A stretch of 29,815 nucleotides of DNA from Colivicinus sp022776215 (GCA_022776215.1 JALFIR010000016.1:1-29815), one strand, 5' to 3'; positions 1 through 7,811 are shown, counted from the first letter of the stretch. Made by a program: numbers and translations. The notes: generated by a model from the sequence alone, not told the origin.

Positions 1-1
1 A

Positions 2-70
2 AGACAAGAAGCTGGCTCTGTTAAAGAGCTTGATGAAATACTTGATGATTTAAATAAGAAGAAACAATAA
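2..70 (+). CDS. C-terminal end of an unknown protein (partial)
   Basis: Reading frame 2 is open from the window edge to a TAA at 68-70 and gives a lysine-rich acidic/basic tail ending ILDDLNKKKQ. Only 22 residues are visible, so the protein cannot be named. A tail of this kind is typical of a soluble or coiled C-terminus. A hairpin follows within 5 bases of the stop, which supports a real gene end. Confidence 0.5.
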   Translation, partial: RQEAGSVKELDEILDDLNKKKQ

Positions 71-74
71 AAAA

Positions 75-109
75 ATAAGGCTTAGGGACAGTACATGCCT
101 AGGCCTTAT
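75..109. terminator. Bidirectional terminator hairpin between convergent genes
   Basis: A 12-bp stem (75-86 with 98-109, one G-U pair) with an 11-base loop lies directly after the stop at 70. On the minus strand the stem is followed by an uninterrupted T run (complement of 70-74 and neighbours), which is the better terminator direction and would serve the minus-strand ORF that ends at 232. On the plus strand the T run is weak. Confidence 0.55.
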
Positions 110-231
110 AAAGTGGTATCATTTTAACTTGTGTTCTACATCATTTTCAGTAATTATGTTAAAGATGGGGTTGTCAACAGAAAATGTCACACGCTCAATA
201 TGTTTGAAGTTGATATTCTTGTTTCAAGTGA

Positions 232-735
232 TTATCTCAAGCTTCGATGATAAAACCAAAGAAGATGATCTAGTCCGTTTCTGCTTATATCAATTCCAGT
301 TTCTTCTTTAAGTTTATCTATAAGTTTATCTATAGCATCATAATAAACTTTATAACAATCAAAATTATATTTTTCTTCATTTTTAAAAAAATCCAAATAG
401 TAAGGTAACACTTTTTTAAGTATGCTATCATAAATTGGGTAATTATCTTGTTTGTCGGTACCTTCAAAAATATAAAAGCATGCATAATGACAAAACTTGC
501 TTGCAAAAGAAAGATTCGTTCTAGAACGGTTTCCAGTTATAGTTTTCTTTGCAATTTCATTAACTAATTTGAAATCATATTTTTCTGGGTCTTCAAGATT
601 TTGATATAGTTCTTTTTCAAAATTTATTATTCTTTGAGTTATTTCATTTCTACCACAACCATCAGCATTCAAATGGGTGCTATTTTCACGATCAACGGCC
701 TCTACTGCCCATTTAATAATTTCGGTAATCCGCAA
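232..735 (-). CDS. Unknown protein, probably 5'-truncated by the adjacent IS
   Basis: I do not recognise this family. The frame encodes up to 167 residues, soluble, with no signal peptide or membrane segment, rich in aromatic and charged residues (FCHYACFYIF in the middle, GLDHLLWFYHRSLR at the end). The first possible start is a TTG at 735 with a TAA codon directly upstream and no good ribosome site. That TTG sits inside the final hairpin of the TnpB element, whose right end I place near 730. The simplest reading is that the insertion removed the natural N-terminus, and the coding content only becomes host sequence at the ATT codon after the hairpin. It could also be a complete short gene that starts further inside, since no strong internal ATG with a Shine-Dalgarno is evident. 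Confidence 0.5.
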   Translation of the reverse strand: MRITEIIKWAVEAVDRENSTHLNADGCGRNEITQRIINFEKELYQNLEDPEKYDFKLVNEIAKKTITGNRSRTNLSFASKFCHYACFYIFEGTDKQDNYPIYDSILKKVLPYYLDFFKNEEKYNFDCYKVYYDAIDKLIDKLKEETGIDISRNGLDHLLWFYHRSLR

Positions 736-892
736 TTATTGGCTGAAACACTGCTTTCACCAGCTGTTTCATAATTGCGGTTCACAATTCTTTGACAGAC
801 ATCTACATAATTTAACTTATGCCCGAAGTTCCTGTCTCCATGTGCGTTGTTTAGGTTTCGATGTACCTCACCGTACCTTTTTCATAAAACTA
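730..892 (-). ncRNA. Probable omega RNA (reRNA) of the TnpB element
   Basis: The 160 bases after the tnpB stop are non-coding, contain GGAGACAGGAACTTCGGG-like motifs in the sense of tnpB, and finish with a strong hairpin at 730-780. In characterised IS200/IS605 elements the RNA that guides TnpB comes from this position, overlaps the 3' end of tnpB, and takes its guide from the DNA just outside the right end. Here the guide would be the complement of about 714-729, i.e. the opening codons of the unknown ORF at 232-735. The 5' limit is arbitrary; the RNA probably begins inside tnpB. Confidence 0.5.
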
Positions 893-2026
893 TAAGCCTA
901 AAAGCCTTAGTCCTTCATTTCTAATGTTTACTGCTGCGTTAATATCTCGATCATGAGTAGCACCATAATTTGGACATTCCCATTTTCTGATGCTGAGATT
1001 TTTAACTTCTTTGTTTACACAGCCACAAACCGAACAAGTTTGACTACTAGGATAAAATTTATCAATTTTAAGAAGTTGTTTTCCTTGCTCTTGTAATTTA
1101 TAGTCAAGCATTACAGTAAACATTCCCCATGCATTATCTAAAGTAGCTTTGCCATTTCCAAAACCTTTATTAGATAAAGACTTCATGTTTAAATCTTCAA
1201 TGCATATAGCGTTATAATCTTTTGAAAGTTCTGCACTTAGCTTATGAAGGAAGTCTTTTCTTTGATTTGCTATATGTTCTTGAAGTTTAGTTACTTTAAT
1301 AAGTTGCTTTTTGAAACGATTAGATTGTTTTTGACCTTTTTTAAAGCCTTGTTTTAATCGTAACTTTCTTTGCTCACTTTTTAACTTAGCTTGTGCTTGT
1401 CTAAAGTAATGTGGCATATTTACCATAAAGCCATTATTGTCAGCATATAGCCCATCAGATTTATAATCTAGCCCAACAACTTGATTTTCGTTGATGGTGA
1501 TAGGCTTAATATCTTTTTCAATGCTATATGTTATTGACACATAATACTTATCATTTACTTTAGAAATAGTTGCATACTTGAAGTCATAATCTTTCAACAC
1601 ACGCTTGTCTGAGCACTTCATCCAACCTAGAAATGGCAATTTAACCATTTGTTCAGTAGAAAGATAATCAATACACCTTTTGTTTGTGGTGGTGTAAGAA
1701 GCCTTGCTTTTCTTTTTGCTTTTAAATTTTGGAAAACTAGTTCTTTTAGTAAAGAAGTTTTTAAAGGCTAAATCCACTTGACGACAAGCGTACTTTAAGG
1801 CTTGCGAATCTGCTTCTTTTAACCAAGGAAGATAATCTTTCATAATAGGTAATAAGTTTTGCATATTGTTATAAGTTAAATGTTCTTTTCTTCTGCTATA
1901 TGCCTTTATATTTCTGTCAAGCATATGGTTATAAATAAAACGACATGAACCAATTGTTTTATCTATTTTTGCTTTTTGACTATCATCTGGATAAATTCGC
2001 ATTTTTAGTGCTTTAATTATTTCCAT
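890..2026 (-). CDS. tnpB: RNA-guided endonuclease TnpB (OrfB), zinc finger altered
   Basis: The protein is 378 residues, within the usual range for the IS605 OrfB family. Seen: an N-terminal helix-turn-helix-like segment (MRIYP, QKAKIDKTIGSCRFIYNHML), and a RuvC nuclease split into three motifs with acidic residues D187 (GLDYKSDG), E277 (CIEDLNMKSL) and D361 (THDRDINAA). The zinc ribbon inserted in RuvC has C331, C334 and C351, but the fourth ligand, normally CPxCG, is tyrosine (Y354, codon TAT where a Cys would be TGT). The family cuts DNA next to a short target motif under guidance of the omega RNA and favours retention of the element. All catalytic acids are present, but loss of one zinc ligand may weaken or inactivate this copy. 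The start ATG at 2026 has only a weak AAAGG upstream. Confidence 0.9.
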   Translation of the reverse strand: MEIIKALKMRIYPDDSQKAKIDKTIGSCRFIYNHMLDRNIKAYSRRKEHLTYNNMQNLLPIMKDYLPWLKEADSQALKYACRQVDLAFKNFFTKRTSFPKFKSKKKSKASYTTTNKRCIDYLSTEQMVKLPFLGWMKCSDKRVLKDYDFKYATISKVNDKYYVSITYSIEKDIKPITINENQVVGLDYKSDGLYADNNGFMVNMPHYFRQAQAKLKSEQRKLRLKQGFKKGQKQSNRFKKQLIKVTKLQEHIANQRKDFLHKLSAELSKDYNAICIEDLNMKSLSNKGFGNGKATLDNAWGMFTVMLDYKLQEQGKQLLKIDKFYPSSQTCSVCGCVNKEVKNLSIRKWECPNYGATHDRDINAAVNIRNEGLRLLGL

Positions 2027-2041
2027 TTGTTTAAAACCTTT

Positions 2042-2365
2042 CTAATTTTTCAACCTTTCATTTCGGATACCCATAATTTCTTCAAATTTGCAATTATTAG
2101 GATTTTTTGGATCAACAAAATATTCTTTTAGTTTAGTCATCCAGTAAGCTGTAGAACCATTAAATTTTATCTCGCCTTTATCATTTTTAATAGGTCCTGC
2201 TTTAGCATCGATTGAGAGTTTATATACTGGATCGTAGCTCATCATAGCTTCAGCAATAGCTACATTGTCCCTAGTTAATTTTGCTAATTTTTTATCTCTA
2301 AAAATAACCTCTTCAATCATTTTACTTTTTGCTAGATTTAATTCTTCTTGAATAATATTTACCAT
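2042..2365 (-). CDS. Small unknown protein (107 aa)
   Basis: I do not recognise this family. The 107-residue product is soluble and charged, with a helical N-terminus (EELNLAKSKMIEEVIFRDKKLAKLTRD) and a loop-rich middle (IDAKAGPIKNDKGEIKFNGSTAYWMTKLKEYF). The ATG at 2365 is well supported by AGAGGTGA about 8 bases upstream. It ends 15 bases before tnpB, so its stop region lies at or next to the left end of the IS. It could therefore have a natural end or have lost its C-terminus. It is downstream of, and in the same direction as, the AlbA-domain regulator (55-base gap), so the two may be co-transcribed. Confidence 0.6.
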   Translation of the reverse strand: MVNIIQEELNLAKSKMIEEVIFRDKKLAKLTRDNVAIAEAMMSYDPVYKLSIDAKAGPIKNDKGEIKFNGSTAYWMTKLKEYFVDPKNPNNCKFEEIMGIRNERLKN

Positions 2366-2420
2366 TATACTTTCACCTCTATAGAACTTATACTCTTTCG
2401 TTTAACAAATTCTTATATAT

Positions 2421-3725
2421 TTATTTTCTAAGCATATACTTTATGTTTTTACTACCACCAAATTGGATAAGTTTTCCCTCATCAACCATCTTTTTTAAAA
2501 TGCGACCAGCACTAGATTGACTAAGTCCCATTAATGTTTCTACTTCTTTTCTAGTGATACTTTGGTTATCGTTTAAATATTTTAACAAGATATTTTCATC
2601 ACAATATTTCATCTCAGGAGATGAAATGTATAAATTATTGTTTTGTTTATAATTAATATTAGGAAGAATAATCTTAAAAGAATTATTTGTAGTTATTATT
2701 TCAGGCTCACAGCCACTCAATTCATAAGCATCATATATTTTCTTAATACCAGTTCCATAAGCTTCGATTAATTTTAAACGATAAAAAATATTCGCAAGAT
2801 TCGGATTTCTAGTATCAGATAATCCATTTTTTATATCTTTTAGCTCATATCCTGGCATTAATCCACCTACAGAAACTATTTCAAGCCTATCTTTATAAAT
2901 ACTAATGAGTGTGCTTGCGCTATAAGAATAGTCTCTATGAACTATGGAATTCAACAAAGCTTCTCTAAGTGCTTTTTCTGGATAGTCTCTTGTATCAATT
3001 CTCCATAATTTATCAAATGTAGAACGATTATTATTATATTTATCTATAAAAGAATAAACATCTTCTAGTTGTTTTAATAAAGAACCAGAAAATTCATTTC
3101 TGTCTTTAAATAAAGATTGATCATAATCTTCAAAAACAGCAGCCTTAATAGTATATGGGCATTGATCTGATAACAGTAAACCAAGATTAGTATATAAGCC
3201 ATCATTAGAAACTAATTTTAATGCTTGTTCCTTAAAGTCTATATTTCTATTTTTAAATTCATTCTCACATGAATTGAAAGTCAAATCTTGATTAATAGAT
3301 CTTAATGCTTCGTAAACATCACCATCTGTTTCTTTAATCATATTTCTAATAGTGCTATCGCTAGCAGGAATAGATGAAAATCCATGTCTAATATATACGC
3401 CTTCAGGTCTTAAACCTTTATTTGCTAAATAATATGGTCTATTAGTGCCTCGTTCCGCATCTATTGATAAAACTTCTTTACCATCAAAATTAAGAGTTCT
3501 ATAACTAACAAACATACTTAAATCAGGTTTAATATTATCGTGAACCATGTTAGAAACCTGTAAACCAGATTTATCACTATCTTCTATTCCGACTACTTCA
3601 CCATCATCACTAACACCAATATAAATCGTGCCACCTTCACTATTGGCAAACGCAACAATTTCCTTCTTAATAACATCAGTGACAATTAGTTTTAATTCAA
3701 CAGTTTCACTTTCTTTAAACTTCAT
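2421..3725 (-). CDS. AlbA_2 (Schlafen-like) domain transcriptional regulator with GHKL ATPase-like domain and C-terminal winged helix
   Basis: 434 residues. The N-terminal AlbA_2/divergent AAA-4 domain (about 1-125) is recognised by ESETVELK, KEIVAFANSEGGTIYIGVSDDGEVVG and the YYLANKG...GVYIRHGFSS block. A central HATPase_c_4-like region (about 250-345) carries ALREALLNSIVHRDYS, DRLEIVSVGGLMPG and RNPNLANIFYRLKLIEAYGTGIKKI. A C-terminal winged helix (about 375-434) has SITRKEVETLMGLSQSSAGRILKKMVDEGKLIQFGG. The family (COG2865) acts as DNA-binding regulators, often autoregulatory and common near accessory genes. The start ATG has AAAGGA 7 bases upstream. The promoter is overlapped by two identical repeats, which fits autoregulation. 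The cognate targets and any ligand are unknown. Confidence 0.85.
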   Translation of the reverse strand: MKFKESETVELKLIVTDVIKKEIVAFANSEGGTIYIGVSDDGEVVGIEDSDKSGLQVSNMVHDNIKPDLSMFVSYRTLNFDGKEVLSIDAERGTNRPYYLANKGLRPEGVYIRHGFSSIPASDSTIRNMIKETDGDVYEALRSINQDLTFNSCENEFKNRNIDFKEQALKLVSNDGLYTNLGLLLSDQCPYTIKAAVFEDYDQSLFKDRNEFSGSLLKQLEDVYSFIDKYNNNRSTFDKLWRIDTRDYPEKALREALLNSIVHRDYSYSASTLISIYKDRLEIVSVGGLMPGYELKDIKNGLSDTRNPNLANIFYRLKLIEAYGTGIKKIYDAYELSGCEPEIITTNNSFKIILPNINYKQNNNLYISSPEMKYCDENILLKYLNDNQSITRKEVETLMGLSQSSAGRILKKMVDEGKLIQFGGSKNIKYMLRK

Positions 3726-3740
3726 ATTAAAGTCCTTTCT

Positions 3741-3793
3741 TTTCTAATCATATTTTAACCTTTCTAATCATTTTAATCAACATATGGTTAGAA
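3741..3793 (-). promoter_or_regulatory. Promoter of the AlbA-domain regulator with phased direct-repeat operator
   Basis: On the minus strand TTGATT (3775-3780) and TAAAAT (3752-3757) are separated by 17 bases. The 11-mer ATGATTAGAAA occurs twice, at 3741-3751 and 3761-3771, exactly 20 bp apart. One copy lies in the -35/-10 spacer and one covers the expected transcription start. A related GGTTAGAAA in the opposite orientation lies at 3785-3793. The layout is that of a tandem repressor operator; that the regulator at 2421-3725 itself binds here is inference. Confidence 0.6.
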
Positions 3794-3816
3794 AAAGAAG
3801 GAATCATGCTCCTTCT
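3791..3816 (-). terminator. Rho-independent terminator of mscL
   Basis: A 7-bp stem (3796-3802 with 3810-3816) with a 7-base loop begins 10 bases after the mscL stop. On the minus strand it is followed by TTTTTC. Confidence 0.75.
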
Positions 3817-3825
3817 TCTAATTAA

Positions 3826-4236
3826 TTATTTCTTATCCTCTAATAATTTCACTATCTTATTCAAGGCAACTAGTTCATCACTAGGCTTAGCATCTTCCTT
3901 TTCTTTTTGTTTCTCATGGACTAAAGAAGATTTAAACTTATTAATAGCTTTCACAACCAAGAACAAACACAAGGTAACAATCAAGAAATTGACTATATTT
4001 TGTATGAAAGAACCATAATTAATAGTTACTGCATTATCGCCTGTACCCTTTAAAACAAGCTTTAATTCCGAGAACTGTACATCACCTGTTAAAACCGCAA
4101 TTAATGGCATAAAAATATCATTGACTAAAGACGACACAATTGATGAGAATGAGGCACCAATAACAACACCTATCGCCATATCTAGGACATTACCCTTCAT
4201 GGCAAACTCTTTGAATTCATTGAAGAATTTTTTCAT
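3826..4236 (-). CDS. mscL: Large-conductance mechanosensitive channel MscL
   Basis: 136 residues, the usual family length. The protein forms a homopentameric membrane pore that opens on severe membrane tension and vents solutes during osmotic downshift. Seen: the family N-terminus FFNEFKEFAMKGNVLDMAIGVVIGASFSSIVSSLVND (amphipathic S1 helix and TM1), a periplasm-facing loop, TM2 (about 84-107, IQNIVNFLIVTLCLFLVVKAINKF) and a charged cytoplasmic C-terminal helix ending in LVALNKIVKLLEDKK. The ATG has AGAGGAAC about 8 bases upstream. It is a single-gene unit between two terminators. Confidence 0.96.
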   Translation of the reverse strand: MKKFFNEFKEFAMKGNVLDMAIGVVIGASFSSIVSSLVNDIFMPLIAVLTGDVQFSELKLVLKGTGDNAVTINYGSFIQNIVNFLIVTLCLFLVVKAINKFKSSLVHEKQKEKEDAKPSDELVALNKIVKLLEDKK

Positions 4237-4286
4237 AATAAAGTTCCTCTCTTTTTTAATAAGATTTTATATAATTTTCGATACTT

Positions 4287-4324
4287 TTAAAATATAAAAA
4301 GCCTCAGTTATTAAACCAAGGCTT
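4287..4324 (-). terminator. Rho-independent terminator of valS
   Basis: Directly after the valS stop the minus strand forms an 11-bp stem (outer AAGCCT/AGGCTT at 4319-4324 and 4299-4304, continuing inward with G-U pairs) and then runs into TTTTTTATATTTT. Confidence 0.85.
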
Positions 4325-4330
4325 AAACAA

Positions 4331-6910
4331 TTATTTAGATAATTCTTCCTTCTTCTCTAATAAAATCTTATAAGATTCTTGATACTTTGCAAGTTTATCC
4401 TTTTCTTCATTAACCTTAGCTTCTGGAGCCTTAGCTAAGAATTTTTCATTAGAAAGAATATTTGTAGATCTCTTGATTTCACCCTCAAGTCTTGCAAGTT
4501 CCTTTGTGATCTTTTCAAGTTCTTCTTGTTTATTAACTACTTCAGACATCTTGAAAGAAATCTTACCAGCAGAAATTGGTCTTACAATTGTTTCATCATC
4601 AATAGAATCAACAACTACAAGTTTTGTCATTCTAAGTAGAATTGACTTATCTGAATCACTTAAGTCAAAACCCTCAACTTGTAATTCTAATTCCTTAGAA
4701 GGCTTAACATTATTCTCAGTTCTAAGTTCTCTACTAGCCTTAATGATTTCAAGTAAAACATCAACATGTTTTGCACTATTTTCATCACAATCCATCTTTT
4801 CAGGCCATAGAGCTGTACAAATTGATACATCCTCACCATGAATTGCTTGGTAAAGTTCTTCAGTAACAAATGGTACAAATGGATGAAGCAATCTAACAAT
4901 TGCATCTAATACATATACTAGTGTATCTAATGTTTTATGTTTTAACTGCATATCATCGCTATTTAAAGCAGCCTTAGTGAATTCAATATAAGAAGCACAG
5001 AAGTCATCCCAAATAAATGATTCAAGTTCATTACCCGCAATAGCCATCTCATAACGATCAATGTTCATTGTTGTCTTATCAATGATGTTGTTTAACTTAT
5101 AAATAATCCAGTTATCAGTATCATTAGTTAATACTGGTTTTGAATACTTATAGTCTTCATCAATATTCATTAGTACGAATCTTGTCGCATTCCATAGTTT
5201 ATTAATAAAATTCCAAGAAGCTTCAATCTTTTCAACAGAGAAGTTAATATCATAACCTGGTGTTGAGTTACAAGTTAAAAACAATCTCAATGAATCATAA
5301 CCATACTTATTGATAACATCGATTGGATCAATACCATTACCAAGAGACTTAGACATCTTACGACCCTTATCATCTCTTACAAGACCATGAATCAGGCAAT
5401 CCTTAAATGGTCTATCATGCATGAAGTAACGAGATGCAACAGCCATTCTAGCTACCCAGAAGAAGATAATATCATAACCTGTAACAAGACAATCAGTTGG
5501 GAAGTAACGTTCAAGAAGATCAGTCTTTTCTGGCCAGCCTAATGTAGAGAAAGGCCATAGAGCACTTGAGAACCATGTATCCAAGACATCTTCATCTTGA
5601 ACATAGTTTTCAATATCTTTTGGTGGATCATATTCACAATATATTTCACCTGTATCTTTATGATAATAAACAGGAATTCTATGTCCCCACCATAATTGTC
5701 TAGAAATACACCAGTCTTCAATATCTTCTAACCAACCAGTAAATGTCTTTTCAAAACGCTTAGGATAGAAGTTAATCTTTGTATCTTCATTTTCTTGATG
5801 TTTTAAGACATCATCAGCCAATGGTTTCATCTTAACAAACCATTGCTTAGAAAGATAAGGCTCAACCATTGTATCTGTACGCTCAGAGAAACCTACTGAG
5901 TGTTCAATTTCTTCAATCTTAACAAGTTGACCTTGTTCCTCAATTCTTTTTACTGTTAAATCCCTGCATTCATATCTATCCATACCTTCAAACTCACCAC
6001 ACAACGAGTTCATAGTAGCATCTTCATTCATACAAACAGGCATCTCTAGATTATGTCTTAATGCGATTTGATAGTCATTAGGGTCATGAGCTGGAGTACA
6101 TTTCATAGCACCAGTACCAAAGCCAATTTCAATATATTCATCACCAATGATAGGAAGAATATCGCCATTAGCTGGATTGATGCACTTCTTGCCAATCAAA
6201 TGACATAGTTTTTCATCCTTTGGATTAACTACAACACAAACATCGCCAAACATGGTTTCAGGTCTTGTTGTAGCAACATCGAATGTTTCATCACTATCTA
6301 CAAGATGATATCTGAAGTAATACATCTTACCCTTAACATCTTTATGAACTACTTCAATATTACTTAAGGCAGTCTTAGCAACAGGGTCCCAGTTAATTAC
6401 TCTTTTACCTTGATAAATTAAACCATCCTTATAGTAGTCTACAAAAACCTTAATTACAGCCTTAGATAAGCCTTCATCAAGTGTAAATCTTTCCTTTGAA
6501 TAATCTACACTTAGTCCAGTCTTTGCCCATTGTTCCTTGATGAAAGCAGCATATTCATCTTTCCATTCCCAAGCCTTCTTTAAGAAACCTTCTCTACCTA
6601 GATCATATCTAGAAATACCTAGTTCCTTAAGTCTAGCATCTACTTTAGCTTGAGTTGCGATACCAGCATGATCCATTCCTGGTAGCCATAGACAGTCATA
6701 GCCTCTCATCCTCTTGTATAGAATGATTGAATCTTGTAAGGCATTATCTAAAGTATGACCGATGTGTAACTTACCAGTTACATTTGGTGGTGGGATAACG
6801 ATACAATATGGTTTCTTTGAAAGATCACCTGCTTTGAAGTAGCCTTCTTTTAGCCATTTTGCATACTTACCTTGTTCAACTTGTTTTGCGTCGTATTTTG
6901 TCTCTAACAT
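4331..6910 (-). CDS. valS: Valyl-tRNA synthetase
   Basis: 859 residues from the ATG at 6910. Ligates valine to tRNA-Val in the cytoplasm (class I synthetase). Seen: HIGH at 49-52 (GKLHIGH), KMSKS at 518-522 (GRKMSKSLGNG), a CP1 editing domain between (TTRPETMFGD, THDPNDY-type CTPAHDPNDYQIA), a tRNA-binding anticodon domain (WIIYKLNNIID onward) and the C-terminal coiled-coil arm typical of bacterial ValS (about 795-859, ITKELARLEGEIKRS). I chose 6910 because AAAGGGAG lies 6 bases upstream. The frame is open further to 6961, but that extension runs through the T-box terminator and is not coding. Expression is controlled by the T-box leader at 6932-7133. It lies downstream of the branched-chain amino-acid importer but has its own promoter. 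Confidence 0.97.
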   Translation of the reverse strand: MLETKYDAKQVEQGKYAKWLKEGYFKAGDLSKKPYCIVIPPPNVTGKLHIGHTLDNALQDSIILYKRMRGYDCLWLPGMDHAGIATQAKVDARLKELGISRYDLGREGFLKKAWEWKDEYAAFIKEQWAKTGLSVDYSKERFTLDEGLSKAVIKVFVDYYKDGLIYQGKRVINWDPVAKTALSNIEVVHKDVKGKMYYFRYHLVDSDETFDVATTRPETMFGDVCVVVNPKDEKLCHLIGKKCINPANGDILPIIGDEYIEIGFGTGAMKCTPAHDPNDYQIALRHNLEMPVCMNEDATMNSLCGEFEGMDRYECRDLTVKRIEEQGQLVKIEEIEHSVGFSERTDTMVEPYLSKQWFVKMKPLADDVLKHQENEDTKINFYPKRFEKTFTGWLEDIEDWCISRQLWWGHRIPVYYHKDTGEIYCEYDPPKDIENYVQDEDVLDTWFSSALWPFSTLGWPEKTDLLERYFPTDCLVTGYDIIFFWVARMAVASRYFMHDRPFKDCLIHGLVRDDKGRKMSKSLGNGIDPIDVINKYGYDSLRLFLTCNSTPGYDINFSVEKIEASWNFINKLWNATRFVLMNIDEDYKYSKPVLTNDTDNWIIYKLNNIIDKTTMNIDRYEMAIAGNELESFIWDDFCASYIEFTKAALNSDDMQLKHKTLDTLVYVLDAIVRLLHPFVPFVTEELYQAIHGEDVSICTALWPEKMDCDENSAKHVDVLLEIIKASRELRTENNVKPSKELELQVEGFDLSDSDKSILLRMTKLVVVDSIDDETIVRPISAGKISFKMSEVVNKQEELEKITKELARLEGEIKRSTNILSNEKFLAKAPEAKVNEEKDKLAKYQESYKILLEKKEELSK

Positions 6911-6931
6911 AATTCTCCCTTTCATGAAAAT

Positions 6932-7133
6932 AAAAAAGGTGATACAAGGGTGCAAATGCACGGTACCACCTTACTTTTTAACTTAAACTCTTAACGCGAG
7001 TAACGTATTATCTTACTACTATTTCAGATAATAAACTCCAAGACTACTTTTCATCTTTCTTAACGTATTCTTTCCAGCTACCAGAATATCTCTTTGTGTC
7101 TACAAGAAAAATTACTTCCTTCTTTTCTCAGTC
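6932..7133 (-). promoter_or_regulatory. T-box riboswitch (valine) controlling valS
   Basis: The minus strand carries the T-box sequence AAGGTGGTACCGTG (complement of 6958-6972), which in T-box leaders pairs with the uncharged tRNA 3' end. The terminator stem AGGTGGTAC/GTATCACCT (6963-6971 with 6937-6945) encloses a smaller GTGC/GCAC stem and ends in seven Ts. Stem I is closed by AAGACT/AGTCTT (near 7132-7137 and 7041-7046). The base just above that closure on the 3' side reads GTA then GTC (7042-7047), both valine codons; GTA is my preferred specifier. Uncharged tRNA-Val should stabilise the antiterminator and allow valS transcription. Confidence 0.88.
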
Positions 7134-7139
7134 TTTAAA

Positions 7140-7168
7140 ATTATAGCTATAAAGCTTATAAAAATCAA
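7140..7168 (-). promoter_or_regulatory. Promoter of the valS T-box leader
   Basis: TTGATT (7163-7168) and a perfect TATAAT (7140-7145) are separated by 17 bases on the minus strand. Transcription would start near 7133. The -35 overlaps the stop codon of the CBS-ACT gene. No terminator is seen between the two genes, so read-through from the liv operon into the T-box is possible. Confidence 0.75.
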
Positions 7169-7809
7169 TTCTTATTAGTACGATGATCACTAACAATAAA
7201 ACCATTTGAAGTTAAAATATTAGTAACTTTCATATCATCTGTTTCATCAGTTCTGATAACAATCTGCAAACCACTATATCTTGTCACTATAAAGTGAGTA
7301 ATATTGATATTATGCTGTGCTGTAACAGTACCTAGTTTTTGTAAGATACCTGGTTCATCCTTATCAATATCAATTACTACTCTACTGCCCTTGGCATAAT
7401 AACCCATTAAATCAATGAAAGCGCCAAAGATAACTTTTTGTGTAATAATACCAACAATTTGCCCATTATCCTCGACAACTGGAAGACAAGTGATATTATG
7501 TTCATTCATCTTTTCAGCAGCTTCTTCAAGTAAGGCATTAGGGCCAATAGTATGAACATTTGTGATCATAATATCTTTACATGAAGTCTTATTTAATAAC
7601 GAATTAATTTCATAGACAGACAAAGTAGTTGCCTTAGATGGGGCAAAGTCAGCCAATGTTGATCCTGTAATAAGTCCCACTAATTTACCATTACTACAAA
7701 TAGGTACACGATGGAAATTGCCCTTCTTCATCACATCAAAAGCATCAGTAATTGAATCAAAGGGATTTAAAGTAACAACATTTTTAGTCATCCAATCTTT
7801 AACGTACAT
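7165..7809 (-). CDS. CBS-domain pair plus ACT domain protein (AcuB-like)
   Basis: 214 residues, cytoplasmic. CBS 1 (about 7-57, MTKNVVTLNPFDSITDAFDVMKKGNFHRVPI), CBS 2 (about 78-130, DIMITNVHTIGPNALLEEAAEKMNEHNITCLPVV) and a C-terminal ACT-like domain (about 141-205, GSRVVIDIDKDEPGILQKLGTVTAQHNINITHFIVTR). CBS pairs bind adenosyl nucleotides and ACT domains usually bind amino acids. Position supports a role as a regulatory sensor for the Liv importer: it is the last gene of that operon, 2 bases after livF, with AGGATAATT before its ATG. That it senses leucine, isoleucine or valine is inference. Related genes are called acuB in some species, but no acetoin genes are present here. Confidence 0.85.
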   Translation of the reverse strand: MYVKDWMTKNVVTLNPFDSITDAFDVMKKGNFHRVPICSNGKLVGLITGSTLADFAPSKATTLSVYEINSLLNKTSCKDIMITNVHTIGPNALLEEAAEKMNEHNITCLPVVEDNGQIVGIITQKVIFGAFIDLMGYYAKGSRVVIDIDKDEPGILQKLGTVTAQHNINITHFIVTRYSGLQIVIRTDETDDMKVTNILTSNGFIVSDHRTNKN

Positions 7810-7811
7810 AA

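Larger units (their letters stand above)
730..2041 (-). mobile_element. TnpB-only insertion sequence of the IS200/IS605 (IS1341-like) group
   Basis: The element contains a single gene, tnpB, and no Y1 transposase TnpA, so it is not autonomous in this window. The right end (minus-strand sense) is placed at about 730, at the outer base of a long hairpin: 730-739 pairs with 771-780, with an inner 7-bp stem 744-750/765-771. This terminal hairpin is typical of these elements. The left end cannot be fixed from sequence alone; it lies somewhere between the tnpB start (2026) and roughly 2060, because the next gene upstream ends at 2042. No inverted repeats or target duplications are expected for this group. 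Confidence 0.65.

Noticed and set aside
677..895. 72-codon plus-strand ORF beside the TnpB element
   Set aside because: It runs antisense through the terminal hairpin and non-coding end of the IS, has no ribosome site and no family resemblance.
232..2365. The ORFs at 232-735 and 2042-2365 as two halves of one gene split by the IS
   Set aside because: Possible in position and strand, but the upstream ORF has its own stop before the likely IS end and I see no shared fold or family. Left open rather than claimed.
6911..6961. N-terminal extension of ValS by 17 residues
   Set aside because: It would translate the T-box terminator. The ATG at 6910 has a strong ribosome site.
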